Positions 1 through 8,220 of a stretch of 64,000 bases of DNA are shown here, in pieces. The stretch is from Cacconaster sp033811195 (GTDB lineage: Bacteria > Bacteroidota > Bacteroidia > Bacteroidales > UBA932), in assembly GCA_033811195.1 (NCBI GenBank), contig JAPXOZ010000008.1:25512-89511 (forward strand). Direction: 5' to 3'. The notes beneath the pieces were generated by a model, which saw only the letters and a list, made by a program, of their open reading frames with translations, made no database searches and was not told the DNA's origin. The translations under genes were made by a program, and so were the position numbers. The first letter of the stretch is position 1. The number at the start of each line of letters is the position of its first letter.

Positions 1-27
1 TTGTACGGAGCAAGGTATTTGTCTTTT

Positions 28-240
28 TTATATATCTTCATTATGGTTTTCACTCTTGTTGATGATCGTTTCGATCTTTTCCTGCTCTCCTCGTATAATG
101 TCTCTGCAATACTGTATCAGTTCCATAGCTCTCTTTACATCACTTTCAATGCCGGAAAGGTCTCTTTCCGGATCTTCTATGCCTGTAACGAGCTGTTCCA
201 GCTCGGTAAAGGCTTCTTCGTAACTCATTTTCTCTTTCAT
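28..240 (-). CDS. xseB: Exodeoxyribonuclease VII small subunit
   Basis: This 70-residue acidic protein matches the XseB family in size and pattern (an N-terminal YEEAFTELEQLV-type helix followed by a second helix with Leu/Ile spacing). XseB binds XseA to form exonuclease VII, which degrades single-stranded DNA from both ends during repair. The start codon overlaps the xseA stop by 4 bp, so the two are translationally coupled on the minus strand. The first 27 bases of the window, downstream of the stop, hold nothing I can identify. Confidence 0.9.
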   Translation of the reverse strand: MKEKMSYEEAFTELEQLVTGIEDPERDLSGIESDVKRAMELIQYCRDIIRGEQEKIETIINKSENHNEDI

Positions 241-1436
241 ATAGCATTATTCTTTATTTCACTTGATATCACCTCACATTCAACCACCGCATCGTGGAAC
301 ATCACCTTAAGGCGCTGTCCCGGTACGAGAGCCGCTCCGGTAGCAATCCTGCGTCCATCTTTTAGCACTACCAGATAACCCTTTGCAATCAGAGTACGTG
401 GATCTGCAGCTATCAAGCGTGCCTGCAAAAGATCTACCCTGCGCAAAGCCTCTGAAGCTTTAATGGAAATTGCACTCCTGATGCGCACCTTCATATTATC
501 AAAAAGGGCTAATTCTCGGTGACTCTTGCTCTTAAGAGTCAGTTTGAGACGAGAGATAAGAGAAAAAACCGCCTGTTCTTCACGTGCAAAAATCTCTATA
601 AAAAAATCAGCCAGTGCAGTTGGGGTCTTGAGGTTGTGCCAGGCGACCATATCTATAACGTGGTAATCCTTGTCGTGACCAATGCCGGTAAGCACGGGAA
701 GAGGAAACTGGGCTACATTAAGTGCCAGATCATAGTCATCAAAACAAACCAGATCCATAACCGAACCACCTCCTCTAAGGATCAACACGGCATCAAACTC
801 TTCAATACTCTGAGCAATAGCATCCAGGGCCGCAATAATACCCGCAGGCGCCTCCTCACCCTGCATCGGCGCCGGAAACAATATGGTCGTAAAGGCAAAT
901 CCGTACACGTTTCCGTGAAGATGTTGGATAAAATCGCGGTAACCGGCTGCATTTTCTGCCGATATAACTGCCAAACGACGAGGAAGCGAAGAAAGTTTGA
1001 GAGAAGAATTCAACTCCATCATCCCCTGCTCCGAGAGTTGTGAGATAGTCCTCTGACGCTCCAACTCTAAATTACCAACCGTAAAGGAAGGATCGATATC
1101 CCGAACGTTTAGCGAAAGACCGTAGAGCTCGCTATAGTTCACCTGTACCTTGAGCAATACAGTCATTCCGGCTACTATGTCGCTGCCGGTAACGCTCCTG
1201 AAGTGTGCCGATAGGATGCGAAAAGTCTGTGCCCATATCACTGCTGAGCATTTTGCAAGCAACCTACCACTCACTTCTTCCTTCTCCACAAGGGTGAGAT
1301 AGCAGTGTCCTGAGCGGTTGACACTACATTCACTCACTTCCGATCTAACCCAAAGCGAATCGGAGAAAGCCTCAGCCAGGACCTCGGAGATATCGCTCTG
1401 CAATTGATACAGCGTATAGAGTTTTCTGTCATCCAT
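237..1436 (-). CDS. xseA: Exodeoxyribonuclease VII large subunit
   Basis: The 399-residue product is the catalytic large subunit of exonuclease VII. An N-terminal OB-fold (residues about 1-100) is followed by the nuclease core with the RGGGS motif (in LILRGGGSVMDL) and the GIGHDKD segment, then a helical region and a short beta C-terminus. It is a little shorter than the E. coli protein, as is common in Bacteroidetes. It is first in an xseA-xseB pair and faces divergently from engB. A TATCTTTG promoter box lies only 7 nt before the ATG, so the message may have almost no leader. Confidence 0.92.
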   Translation of the reverse strand: MDDRKLYTLYQLQSDISEVLAEAFSDSLWVRSEVSECSVNRSGHCYLTLVEKEEVSGRLLAKCSAVIWAQTFRILSAHFRSVTGSDIVAGMTVLLKVQVNYSELYGLSLNVRDIDPSFTVGNLELERQRTISQLSEQGMMELNSSLKLSSLPRRLAVISAENAAGYRDFIQHLHGNVYGFAFTTILFPAPMQGEEAPAGIIAALDAIAQSIEEFDAVLILRGGGSVMDLVCFDDYDLALNVAQFPLPVLTGIGHDKDYHVIDMVAWHNLKTPTALADFFIEIFAREEQAVFSLISRLKLTLKSKSHRELALFDNMKVRIRSAISIKASEALRRVDLLQARLIAADPRTLIAKGYLVVLKDGRRIATGAALVPGQRLKVMFHDAVVECEVISSEIKNNAI

Positions 1437-1443
1437 AACAAGA

Positions 1444-1451
1444 CAAAGATA
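1444..1451 (-). promoter_or_regulatory. Putative -7 promoter box for xseAB
   Basis: Minus-strand TATCTTTG matches the Bacteroidetes primary sigma -7 consensus TAnnTTTG. Only 7 nt separate its last base from the xseA ATG, so transcription would begin at or just before the start codon. I see no clear -33 TTTG at the standard distance. Confidence 0.4.
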
Positions 1452-1495
1452 ATGATTATTGGGTAAATATATTTCTATAATTCAAGTTACTTGCG

Positions 1496-1503
1496 TACAT
1501 TTG
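1496..1503 (+). promoter_or_regulatory. Putative -7 promoter box for engB
   Basis: TACATTTG fits the TAnnTTTG consensus and lies 21 nt before the chosen engB ATG. A T-rich TTTC sits about 20 nt upstream in place of the -33 TTTG. It is divergent from the xseA box. Confidence 0.4.
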
Positions 1504-1524
1504 CAGAATAAAGAATTCTAAGTG

Positions 1525-2124
1525 ATGATTATCAAAAAGGCCGTTTTTGCGGGCAGTAGCGAAAAAGTTGACCAGAAACCAAAAGCGCTCTATCCGGAGT
1601 TCGCTTTTATCGGCAGGTCAAATGTAGGCAAATCATCGCTCATCAACTGCTTGAGTCAAAACAAAAAGCTGGCTCACACCTCTTCTACTCCTGGCAAGAC
1701 ACAGCTCATCAACCATTTTCTAATTAATGACAGCTGGTATCTTGTAGACCTTCCCGGATACGGCTATGCCAAAATGAGCAAAACCGGTAGGGCCAAGCTC
1801 TCCAGAATAATCAATGGTTACATAGACCGTTCGCAGGAAATGATGCTGCTTTTTGTGTTGCTTGATTCGCGACACGACATTCAGCAGATCGACCTCGATT
1901 TTCTGATTTCTCTCGGAGAGAAAGGCATTCCCTTTTCCATCATCTTTACCAAATGTGACAAATCCTCCCGGAATATTCTTGAGAAACAGATTGAAAAGAA
2001 CCGCACTCACCTGCTCGAATACTGGGAAGAGCTTCCTCCACTATTTCTTACCTCTTCCGAGACCGGTATGGGACGTGAAGAAATTCTTTCGTATATTGAC
2101 ACTATACTCAATACTTTGACATAA
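1525..2124 (+). CDS. engB: Ribosome biogenesis GTP-binding protein EngB (YsxC/YihA)
   Basis: The 199-residue GTPase carries all the G motifs: G1 GRSNVGKSS (about residues 31-39), G2 with TSSTPGKT, G3 DLPGYG and G4 TKCDK. EngB is a small TRAFAC GTPase needed for late assembly of the 50S subunit. The frame also opens with a GTG three bases earlier; I chose the ATG because the family usually begins with a short hydrophobic strand (MIIKKAVFAG). It is divergent from xseA, with its own promoter box. The 147-bp gap to prs ends in heptamer repeats. Confidence 0.93.
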   Translation: MIIKKAVFAGSSEKVDQKPKALYPEFAFIGRSNVGKSSLINCLSQNKKLAHTSSTPGKTQLINHFLINDSWYLVDLPGYGYAKMSKTGRAKLSRIINGYIDRSQEMMLLFVLLDSRHDIQQIDLDFLISLGEKGIPFSIIFTKCDKSSRNILEKQIEKNRTHLLEYWEELPPLFLTSSETGMGREEILSYIDTILNTLT

Positions 2125-2221
2125 TACCAGAAAATCAATACCTGACACTAAAAACTAACACTAACAATTTGGCACTACCTATTTAATACTTACTATTCTA
2201 ATCAAATATATTTAGACGTAT

Positions 2222-2268
2222 ACCATACCACATACTCGTAACTCAATACTCAGAACTCAAAACTTAAC
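2222..2268 (+). repeat. Short heptamer repeat array upstream of prs
   Basis: Just before the prs start, units such as GTAACTC, AATACTC and AGAACTC follow one another with a 7-nt period. This is the complementary orientation (AACTCNN) of the array found after ftsW. The rest of the engB-prs gap (from about 2125) is A/T/C-rich, with looser echoes such as repeated CTAACAC-like words. It encodes nothing. Confidence 0.6.
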
Positions 2269-2271
2269 TCT

Positions 2272-3225
2272 ATGGGACCCAACGACCACCAATTTAAAAT
2301 CTTCTCTTGCAGAAACTCACGTTATCTGGCTCAAAATATCGCCAAATGCCTTAATACAAAGCTTGGTCGGTCTGAAGTAACCGTATTCAGTGACGGCGAA
2401 TTCCAACCGGCATTCCTGGAAAGCGTACGTGGAGCCACAGTATTCATTGTCCAATCAACATTCCCTCCCACCGAAAACCTTTTCGAGCTTCTTCTTATGA
2501 TTGATGCTGCCAGAAGGGCATCGGCATACAAGGTGATTGCAGTAATACCCTATTTTGGCTGGGCGAGACAAGACCGTAAAGACCGTCCGAGAGTCTCCAT
2601 CGGCGCAAAGCTGGTTGCCAATCTTCTCCATGCTGCCGGTTGTGACAGGGTTATGACTGCCGACCTTCACGCTGATCAAATTCAGGGATTTTTTGACTTT
2701 CCCGTTGACCACATCTACGCCAGCAATCTTTTTCTGGCCTACATCAAACAGCTCAAACTGGAGAATCTTTCCATCGCCTCTCCCGATATGGGCGGCGCAA
2801 AGAGAGCTAATGCCTATTCCAGAATTCTTAGTGTGCCGATGATCATCTGCCATAAATCACGGGAGAAGGCTAATGTAGTGGGAACTATGACTGCCATAGG
2901 TGATGTTGAGGGTAGAAACGTAGTTATCGTCGACGATATTGTAGATACTGCAGGTACCATAACCAAATGTGCGGATATGCTGCTCGAGAAAGGCGCTATC
3001 AGCGTGAGGGCAGTCTGTACACACGCCGTACTTTCCGGTAACGCCTGCGCTAGAGTTGCAAAATCCGGCATCAAAGAATTTATCGTAACTGACACCATTC
3101 CCATGAAACAGGATTCGGAGATCGACACATCCAAGTTTACAGTGCTTTCCGTCGCCGAAACTTTTGCGGATGTTATAGAAAAGGTTTACAAGTTCAAGTC
3201 AATCAGCGATACATTCATCTTCTAG
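2272..3225 (+). CDS. prs: Ribose-phosphate pyrophosphokinase (PRPP synthetase)
   Basis: The 317-residue enzyme makes PRPP from ribose 5-phosphate and ATP, feeding purine, pyrimidine, His, Trp and NAD synthesis. Visible motifs are the SDGEFQ ribose-phosphate/ATP region near residue 40, the ATP-binding FGWARQDRKDRPR stretch (about 97-109), the TADLHADQIQGFF loop, and the PRPP-binding VVIVDDIVDTAGTI loop (about 220-233). Length is normal for class I enzymes. nadE follows after 14 bp; both steps bear on nucleotide and NAD supply, so co-transcription makes sense. A heptamer repeat lies directly upstream. Confidence 0.95.
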   Translation: MGPNDHQFKIFSCRNSRYLAQNIAKCLNTKLGRSEVTVFSDGEFQPAFLESVRGATVFIVQSTFPPTENLFELLLMIDAARRASAYKVIAVIPYFGWARQDRKDRPRVSIGAKLVANLLHAAGCDRVMTADLHADQIQGFFDFPVDHIYASNLFLAYIKQLKLENLSIASPDMGGAKRANAYSRILSVPMIICHKSREKANVVGTMTAIGDVEGRNVVIVDDIVDTAGTITKCADMLLEKGAISVRAVCTHAVLSGNACARVAKSGIKEFIVTDTIPMKQDSEIDTSKFTVLSVAETFADVIEKVYKFKSISDTFIF

Positions 3226-3239
3226 AAACCTTTTGTAAT

Positions 3240-4082
3240 ATGATACTCAATAACAACATCTCCATCGAAGTAGCCTATGAGACGATAATAACCAAAATGC
3301 GTGACTATTTCCGTAGTGCCGGCATGAAAAAGGCCGTCCTGGGACTCTCTGGTGGCATTGATTCGGCTGTTGTTATGGCTATTGCCTGCGAAGCGCTCGG
3401 CCGAGACAATGTTCACGGCTTACTAATGCCTTCCCAGTTTTCCACATTGCATTCCGTCTCAGACGCAGTGGATCTTGCCAACAATCTCAAGGTCAATTAT
3501 ACGGTAGTTCCTATTGAAAAGATCTACAATCGCTTTATGAGAGAACTATTTTCGTTTTTCGAGATAGGGAAATGGAGTGTTGCACAGGAAAATCTTCAAG
3601 CACGTATTCGAGGCACTATTTTGATGACATATTCCAATCGCTTTAATGCTCTTCTGCTCAACACATCCAACAAAAGCGAGATATTTGTCGGGTACGGTAC
3701 CCTCTACGGCGACCTCTGCGGTGCAATGATGGTAATTGCCGATCTTTACAAACTTCAGGTTTATGAGATGGCAAGCTACATCAACTCCTCCTCAAACAAT
3801 GTCATTCCTGCTTCCACTATACTGAAGACACCTTCGGCAGAGCTCAGACCCGGACAGAAGGACAGCGATTCGCTACCTCCCTATGATATCCTTGACCCAA
3901 TCATATATAGTCTCCACGAAGAAGGTAAAAGTGCAGAGGAGGTGATTGCTGCCGGAGCTGACAGAGCAATTGTGGAACGCATTATTTCACTCAATCACAC
4001 ATACTCATTCAAAATTGCGCAGATACCTCCTGTAATCACTATCACTGACAAGCCGGTGGTTCCTGAATACAAATGCATCTGA
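3240..4082 (+). CDS. nadE: NAD(+) synthetase, stand-alone synthetase domain
   Basis: The 280-residue protein has the PP-loop SGGIDS (residues 37-42) and further family blocks: LMPSQFST, ENLQARIRG, NTSNKSEIFVGYGTLYGD and PSAELRPGQKDSDSLPPYD. It adenylates nicotinate adenine dinucleotide and amidates it to NAD. The sequence blocks resemble the C-terminal synthetase half of the glutamine-dependent two-domain enzyme, but there is no nitrilase-type glutaminase domain: the frame starts just upstream of the PP-loop domain and prs ends 14 bp before. It should therefore use ammonia, or receive it from a partner. It forms a tight group with prs and the small gene downstream. Confidence 0.9.
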   Translation: MILNNNISIEVAYETIITKMRDYFRSAGMKKAVLGLSGGIDSAVVMAIACEALGRDNVHGLLMPSQFSTLHSVSDAVDLANNLKVNYTVVPIEKIYNRFMRELFSFFEIGKWSVAQENLQARIRGTILMTYSNRFNALLLNTSNKSEIFVGYGTLYGDLCGAMMVIADLYKLQVYEMASYINSSSNNVIPASTILKTPSAELRPGQKDSDSLPPYDILDPIIYSLHEEGKSAEEVIAAGADRAIVERIISLNHTYSFKIAQIPPVITITDKPVVPEYKCI

Positions 4083-4083
4083 T

Positions 4084-4359
4084 ATGAAAGTCTTAATAGC
4101 TGCAATAATCATAGTAGGATTCAGTTTCCTCGCAATGAGCGTTACGATCATTTTCAAAAAGGGTGGCAAGTTCCCGGATGGAGAGATTTCACGCAACAAA
4201 CACCTTCGCAAGAAGGGTATCATTTGTGCTAAAGATGAGGAACTGAGACTCTGGGGGCGTAAAAGCAAATGTGATGATGATGCAGAATGTTCGGAAAGCG
4301 GATGTGAAGCCTGTTCTTTCAATAGATTCCACAATCCTAAACAAACCTCCGCACAATAA
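4084..4359 (+). CDS. Small single-pass membrane protein with Cys-rich tail
   Basis: The 91-residue product has one N-terminal hydrophobic segment (residues 3-22, ending before a KKGG stretch) and then a soluble part with KFPDGEISRNKHLRKKGI, followed by five cysteines, four of them within about 19 residues (Cys at KCDDDAECSESGCEAC). The K-x-G-x-F-P...LRKKGI-x-C layout resembles a short Bacteroidetes protein usually annotated only as a membrane or secreted protein. Its role is unknown. It starts 1 bp after the nadE stop and meets convergent lptB at the very next base. The Cys cluster might bind a metal; that is inference. Confidence 0.7.
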   Translation: MKVLIAAIIIVGFSFLAMSVTIIFKKGGKFPDGEISRNKHLRKKGIICAKDEELRLWGRKSKCDDDAECSESGCEACSFNRFHNPKQTSAQ

Positions 4360-5103
4360 TTATTTTTTATGTAGCACCGCCTTACGGAGTTCGAAACTTT
4401 GACCGAGATATTTCTTGCGTACTTCCGGATTATTAGCCAACTGTTCAGCCGTCCCGCTTTCCAGAATTGTACCCTCATAAAGGAGATATGCCCTATCTGT
4501 AATGGCTAGGGTTTCATGGACATTGTGGTCGGTTATAATGATACCGATGTTTTTGGTTTTGAGGTTTGCAATGATATGTTGGATATCTTCAACAGCAATA
4601 GGGTCAACACCGGCAAAAGGTTCATCGAGAAGAATGAATTTGGGATCTATCGCCAGCGCCCTTGCAATCTCGCAACGGCGTCTTTCCCCACCGGAAAGCT
4701 GGATTCCCTGATTTTTGCGCACTTTATGAAGACCAAACTCCTCTATAAGTGACTCCAGACGTTCATGACGCTCCTCTTTCGAGTAACCTGCCATTTCCAT
4801 CACGGATAGAAGATTATCTTCGACATTAAGTGTACGGAACACAGAAGCCTCCTGGGCAAGATAGCCAAGACCCTTCTGTGCTCTTTTGTACATCGGAAGT
4901 TTGGTTATTTCCTCTTCATCCAGAAAAATTTTGCCGTCATTGGGCTTAATCAATCCGGTAATCATATAGAACGTAGTAGTCTTGCCGGCTCCGTTGGGTC
5001 CGAGCAATCCCACGATTTCACCCTGTTCAACTTCGATTGAGACACCTTTTACAACGGTTCTCTTGCCATATTTCTTTACCAGATTTGTACAAAAAAGCTT
5101 CAT
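4360..5103 (-). CDS. lptB: LPS export ABC transporter ATP-binding protein LptB
   Basis: The 247-residue ATPase has Walker A GPNGAGKT (residues 35-42), Q-loop LAQEASVFR, signature LSGGERRR (about 136-143), Walker B FILLDEPFAGVDP and switch His in ITDHNVHET. The LAQEASVFR and DEPFAGVDPIAV sequences are typical of LptB, the motor of the LptBFGC complex that extracts LPS from the inner membrane and drives it through the Lpt bridge. It lies 18 bp downstream of dnaX on the same strand and is probably co-transcribed with it. Its stop abuts the stop of the convergent small membrane gene. Confidence 0.92.
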   Translation of the reverse strand: MKLFCTNLVKKYGKRTVVKGVSIEVEQGEIVGLLGPNGAGKTTTFYMITGLIKPNDGKIFLDEEEITKLPMYKRAQKGLGYLAQEASVFRTLNVEDNLLSVMEMAGYSKEERHERLESLIEEFGLHKVRKNQGIQLSGGERRRCEIARALAIDPKFILLDEPFAGVDPIAVEDIQHIIANLKTKNIGIIITDHNVHETLAITDRAYLLYEGTILESGTAEQLANNPEVRKKYLGQSFELRKAVLHKK

Positions 5104-5121
5104 ATCGGATATTTCGGTATT

Positions 5122-6870
5122 CTAAATTGTGTCGAGCCCGAGACTTTTCTTGAGTTCGCGGTACTCTTCGGATGTCTTCTGCAAATAGTTTGCCTTATCG
5201 GAAGGCATATACAATTTTTGAGTATTACCTTGGTCATAAGCCTCTTCCAAAGCTACCAAAAGACGAAGTGAAGGGAGATCGATACGTTCCCGTAGAAATG
5301 ATTCGAGACGCTTAAGGAAATGGCGGTCAATGTACTCCTTCTGTGTTATGTTGCTAACGTGAAAAGTGACAACGGTACGTGATGCATCAATCTGCGGATT
5401 GCCCTTTGCCAGCGCTGCGGAGAGATTGGGAGAACGTGATTCACTAGCCACCAACTCTTCCCAGACACTCTTCAGGTTCTCTTCGTCAAGAGGAACTTTG
5501 ACTATCTCCTGCGCAAACTCCATCTTTTTTGAAGAAGTTCCGGATTTAACCTCTTTCATAACATCTTTGATTGAGAGAGATTTATTTGGAGTCTGTAGTT
5601 TGGAGTCTGTAGTTTGGAGTTGGGGGTTCTGAGTTCCGAGTTCTGAGTTTTGAGTTACCGCTGGAGCAGTCTGTGAAGTCGCGGGTTGGGCAGTAGAGGA
5701 GGCCTGTGCAGCGACTGGTTGAGCTACGGTGGATTGTAGTGCCTGTACCGTGGCAGTTGATTGTGCAACAGCAGGTACTGTATTGATACGGGATATCTTG
5801 AGCAGCGCAAACTCTATCAGTAATCTGGGATTGCCGCTCTGACGATAGGATGCCTCACAGTCAGTAGTGACTGCAAGTGCCTCATAGAGGAAGTCCGCAG
5901 GACATTTTGCGGAGAGTTCCCTATATTTCTGTGCTACCGAAGGGGCAAGCTCCAAGAGGGACTGAGACGCATCGTGCTTGCACACAAGTAGATCACGAAA
6001 ATGATTACTCAGACCCGAAATGAAGTGGAGTGCATTGAACCCTTTGGAAAGTATTTCATCAAAGGTGAGAAATGCGGCCGCAAAGTCACCATCTAGGAAA
6101 TCTTCCGTGAGTTTGAAGTAATATTCGTAGTCAAGAACGTTGAGATTGTGGATAACCTGCTCGTAACTCACTTCATGCCCACAGAAAGCCACGGTTTGGT
6201 CAAAGAGTGTGAGAGCATCACGCATGGCACCATCCGCTTTCTGAGCAATTATATGGAGGGTGTCATCCCCTATGGTCACCTGCTCCTTGAGAGCGATATC
6301 CCTCAAATTGCGCACTATGTTCTCCACCGATATACGGTTAAAGTCATAAGTCTGACATCTGGAGAGTATGGTGGGGAGTATCTTATGTTTTTCTGTAGTA
6401 CAAAGAATGAAAATCGCATAGGAGGGCGGTTCCTCAAGAGTTTTGAGGAAGGCATTGAAAGCCTGCTGCGAGAGCATATGTACCTCGTCTATGATGTAAA
6501 CGCTATACTTTCCGATCTGAGGTGGAATGCGAACCTTGTCGGTAAGATTACGGATATCATCAACGGAGTTGTTGGAAGCGGCATCTAATTCGTGAATGCT
6601 ATATGAGCGTCCTTCGGCAAATGAGAGACAGGATTCACAAGCTCCGCAGGGGACTAGATTATCCTGAATATTGGAGCAGTTGATAGTTTTGGCGAAGATC
6701 CTCGCAGCACTGGTTTTACCAACACCGCGGGGGCCACAGAATAGGTATGCATGCGCCAATTGATTTCTGAGAATGGAGTTTTTGAGAGTCCTCGCAATAT
6801 TCTCCTGACCGATCAACGAATCGAAATCATTTGGTCTGTATTTACGTGCAGATACTATGAACTGTCCCAT
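5122..6870 (-). CDS. dnaX: DNA polymerase III subunits gamma/tau, with repeat-derived linker
   Basis: The 582-residue clamp-loader ATPase has Walker A GPRGVGKT (residues 46-53), a four-Cys zinc module (CSNIQ...CGACESC), the DEVHML Walker B and the sensor-1/SRC region (ILPTILSRCQ). After the AAA+ collar domain (about residue 370) comes a low-complexity Ala/Gln/Thr/Ser linker and then a C-terminal tau-like domain. Linker residues about 406-429 are encoded by ten heptanucleotide repeats in exact 7-nt register. They read as a Gln/Asn/Ser/Leu-rich peptide (TQNSELGTQNPQLQT-like) related to repeats in intergenic DNA elsewhere in the window. Divergent from the M16 gene, with its own promoter box. Confidence 0.93.
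   Translation of the reverse strand: MGQFIVSARKYRPNDFDSLIGQENIARTLKNSILRNQLAHAYLFCGPRGVGKTSAARIFAKTINCSNIQDNLVPCGACESCLSFAEGRSYSIHELDAASNNSVDDIRNLTDKVRIPPQIGKYSVYIIDEVHMLSQQAFNAFLKTLEEPPSYAIFILCTTEKHKILPTILSRCQTYDFNRISVENIVRNLRDIALKEQVTIGDDTLHIIAQKADGAMRDALTLFDQTVAFCGHEVSYEQVIHNLNVLDYEYYFKLTEDFLDGDFAAAFLTFDEILSKGFNALHFISGLSNHFRDLLVCKHDASQSLLELAPSVAQKYRELSAKCPADFLYEALAVTTDCEASYRQSGNPRLLIEFALLKISRINTVPAVAQSTATVQALQSTVAQPVAAQASSTAQPATSQTAPAVTQNSELGTQNPQLQTTDSKLQTPNKSLSIKDVMKEVKSGTSSKKMEFAQEIVKVPLDEENLKSVWEELVASESRSPNLSAALAKGNPQIDASRTVVTFHVSNITQKEYIDRHFLKRLESFLRERIDLPSLRLLVALEEAYDQGNTQKLYMPSDKANYLQKTSEEYRELKKSLGLDTI
5585..5654 (-). repeat. In-frame heptamer repeat array inside dnaX
   Basis: Ten consecutive 7-mers in perfect phase occupy this 70-bp segment. 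On the plus strand they fit TTNNGAG (for example TTCTGAG, TTCCGAG) or the close variants TTTGGAG and TCTGTAG. The same words form the array after ftsW. Because 7 is not a multiple of 3, three units make a 21-nt coding period, giving a 7-residue amino-acid period in the tau linker. The array is open in the dnaX frame. Confidence 0.85.
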
Positions 6871-6903
6871 ATTGTCTCTCTACGATAGGTTTTAGTGATT
6901 TTA

Positions 6904-6911
6904 CAAAAATA
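6904..6911 (-). promoter_or_regulatory. Putative -7 promoter box for dnaX-lptB
   Basis: Minus-strand TATTTTTG matches TAnnTTTG and lies 33 nt upstream of the dnaX ATG. It is arranged back to back with the box for the M16 gene. Confidence 0.45.
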
Positions 6912-6922
6912 GGAATAATTTA

Positions 6923-6930
6923 TAACTTTG
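6923..6930 (+). promoter_or_regulatory. Putative -7 promoter box for the M16 protease operon
   Basis: TAACTTTG matches TAnnTTTG exactly and lies 22 nt before the chosen ATG at 6953. No clear -33 TTTG is visible, though the upstream DNA is T-rich. Confidence 0.5.
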
Positions 6931-6952
6931 CGCCACCCAAAAGAGAAAATTG

Positions 6953-8215
6953 ATGGATAAGTCTTCGCAAAACATTTATATACAAACACTTCCCTGCGGT
7001 GTCAAGTTTGCCTTCAAACGAGCCCCTTCGCCGGTGGCATATTGCGCACTCAGTATCCGTTCAGGTACGCGCCACGAACCGGAAGAACTACCGGGTACGG
7101 CCCATCTTGCGGAACATATGCTTTTCAAAGGCACTTCAAGGCATTGCCAACGCGAAATCAACAATCGGCTGGAGCGTTTAGGAGGTGAACTTAACGCATT
7201 TACCACCAAAGAAGAGACGGTGGTGCATTCCACTACACTCAAAGAAGATATCAGCAAATCGGCAGACCTGCTTTTCGAAATAGTACTCAGCTCCACTTTC
7301 CCTGAAAAGGAACTCATCAAGGAGCGCTCGGTTATTATCGACGAAATAAATATGTACAAGGACTCCCCCGCCGAGAGGATATATGATGAGTTCGAAGAAC
7401 TGCTCTTCGGAAACCATCCACTCTCAAGGTCTATTCTGGGCAATGCAAAAAGTCTTAAAAAAATTTCGACAAAAGACCTGCGTGACTATGCCGAAACCAG
7501 ATTCATTCTACCCTCCATTTGCTTTACTGCAGTAGCGGATATGGAGCCCGAAATTGTTGTAAACATGGTCGAAAAGGCTATCTCACGCCATTACAACGGC
7601 ACTAAACAGATCATATCCCAGTTTCAAGCCACATCCGGTAACGGATCAACCTTTGATAAAGGGACCCTATTCCATAAGGAAATTTCACGTAAGAATCATC
7701 AAGCCCACTGTGTGATAGGAACGAGTGCCTATTCGCTCTACGACAAGAATCGTCTCACACTCCTGTTGCTGTGCAATATGCTCGGTGGTCCCTCCTCCAA
7801 CTCACGCCTCAACCAGAGCTTAAGGGAACGCTCCGCACTCGTCTATACGGTGGAATCCTCATATACCCAGTACTTAGATACCGGCACCTTCGCCATTTAT
7901 TTTGGATGCGATAAGGGAGATGTCGAAAAATGTCTATCTTTGACAGATAAAGAGATCGAGTATTTCCGTGATGGCCGGATGACCGAAGCGCAGCTCAAAT
8001 CAGCTAAGAAACAACTCCTCGGACAGCACGCCATCTCCTCGGATAACGGCGAAGTACAGGCTCTCTCCATGGGTAAAAGCCTTCTCTCCTATGGCAATGT
8101 AATGCCTGATAGCGAAATCCGGCGCCAGATAGAAGAGATAACTGTTGAGGACATTCGTCGTGTGGCTTGCGAAGTACTGGCTAAAGAGCGGCTTTCGACT
8201 CTCATATATAGATAA
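6953..8215 (+). CDS. M16-family zinc metallopeptidase (PqqL/processing-peptidase type)
   Basis: The 420-residue protein carries the inverted zinc motif HxxEH (HLAEH, residues 51-55) with the downstream Glu region around ERSVIIDEINMY, and a C-terminal M16C-like domain (TLLLLCNMLGGPSSNSRLNQSLRE). These peptidases degrade or process peptides inside a two-domain clamshell. There is no signal peptide, so it is probably cytoplasmic. The frame opens at a TTG three bases earlier; the ATG is preferred. An O-methyltransferase gene starts 5 bp after its stop, and mscL follows, so the three probably form one operon. Confidence 0.88.
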   Translation: MDKSSQNIYIQTLPCGVKFAFKRAPSPVAYCALSIRSGTRHEPEELPGTAHLAEHMLFKGTSRHCQREINNRLERLGGELNAFTTKEETVVHSTTLKEDISKSADLLFEIVLSSTFPEKELIKERSVIIDEINMYKDSPAERIYDEFEELLFGNHPLSRSILGNAKSLKKISTKDLRDYAETRFILPSICFTAVADMEPEIVVNMVEKAISRHYNGTKQIISQFQATSGNGSTFDKGTLFHKEISRKNHQAHCVIGTSAYSLYDKNRLTLLLLCNMLGGPSSNSRLNQSLRERSALVYTVESSYTQYLDTGTFAIYFGCDKGDVEKCLSLTDKEIEYFRDGRMTEAQLKSAKKQLLGQHAISSDNGEVQALSMGKSLLSYGNVMPDSEIRRQIEEITVEDIRRVACEVLAKERLSTLIYR

Positions 8216-8220
8216 TGTGA

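Noticed and set aside
1..378. Plus-strand 125-codon frame at the window start
   Set aside because: It is antisense to xseB and the end of xseA, which are well supported.
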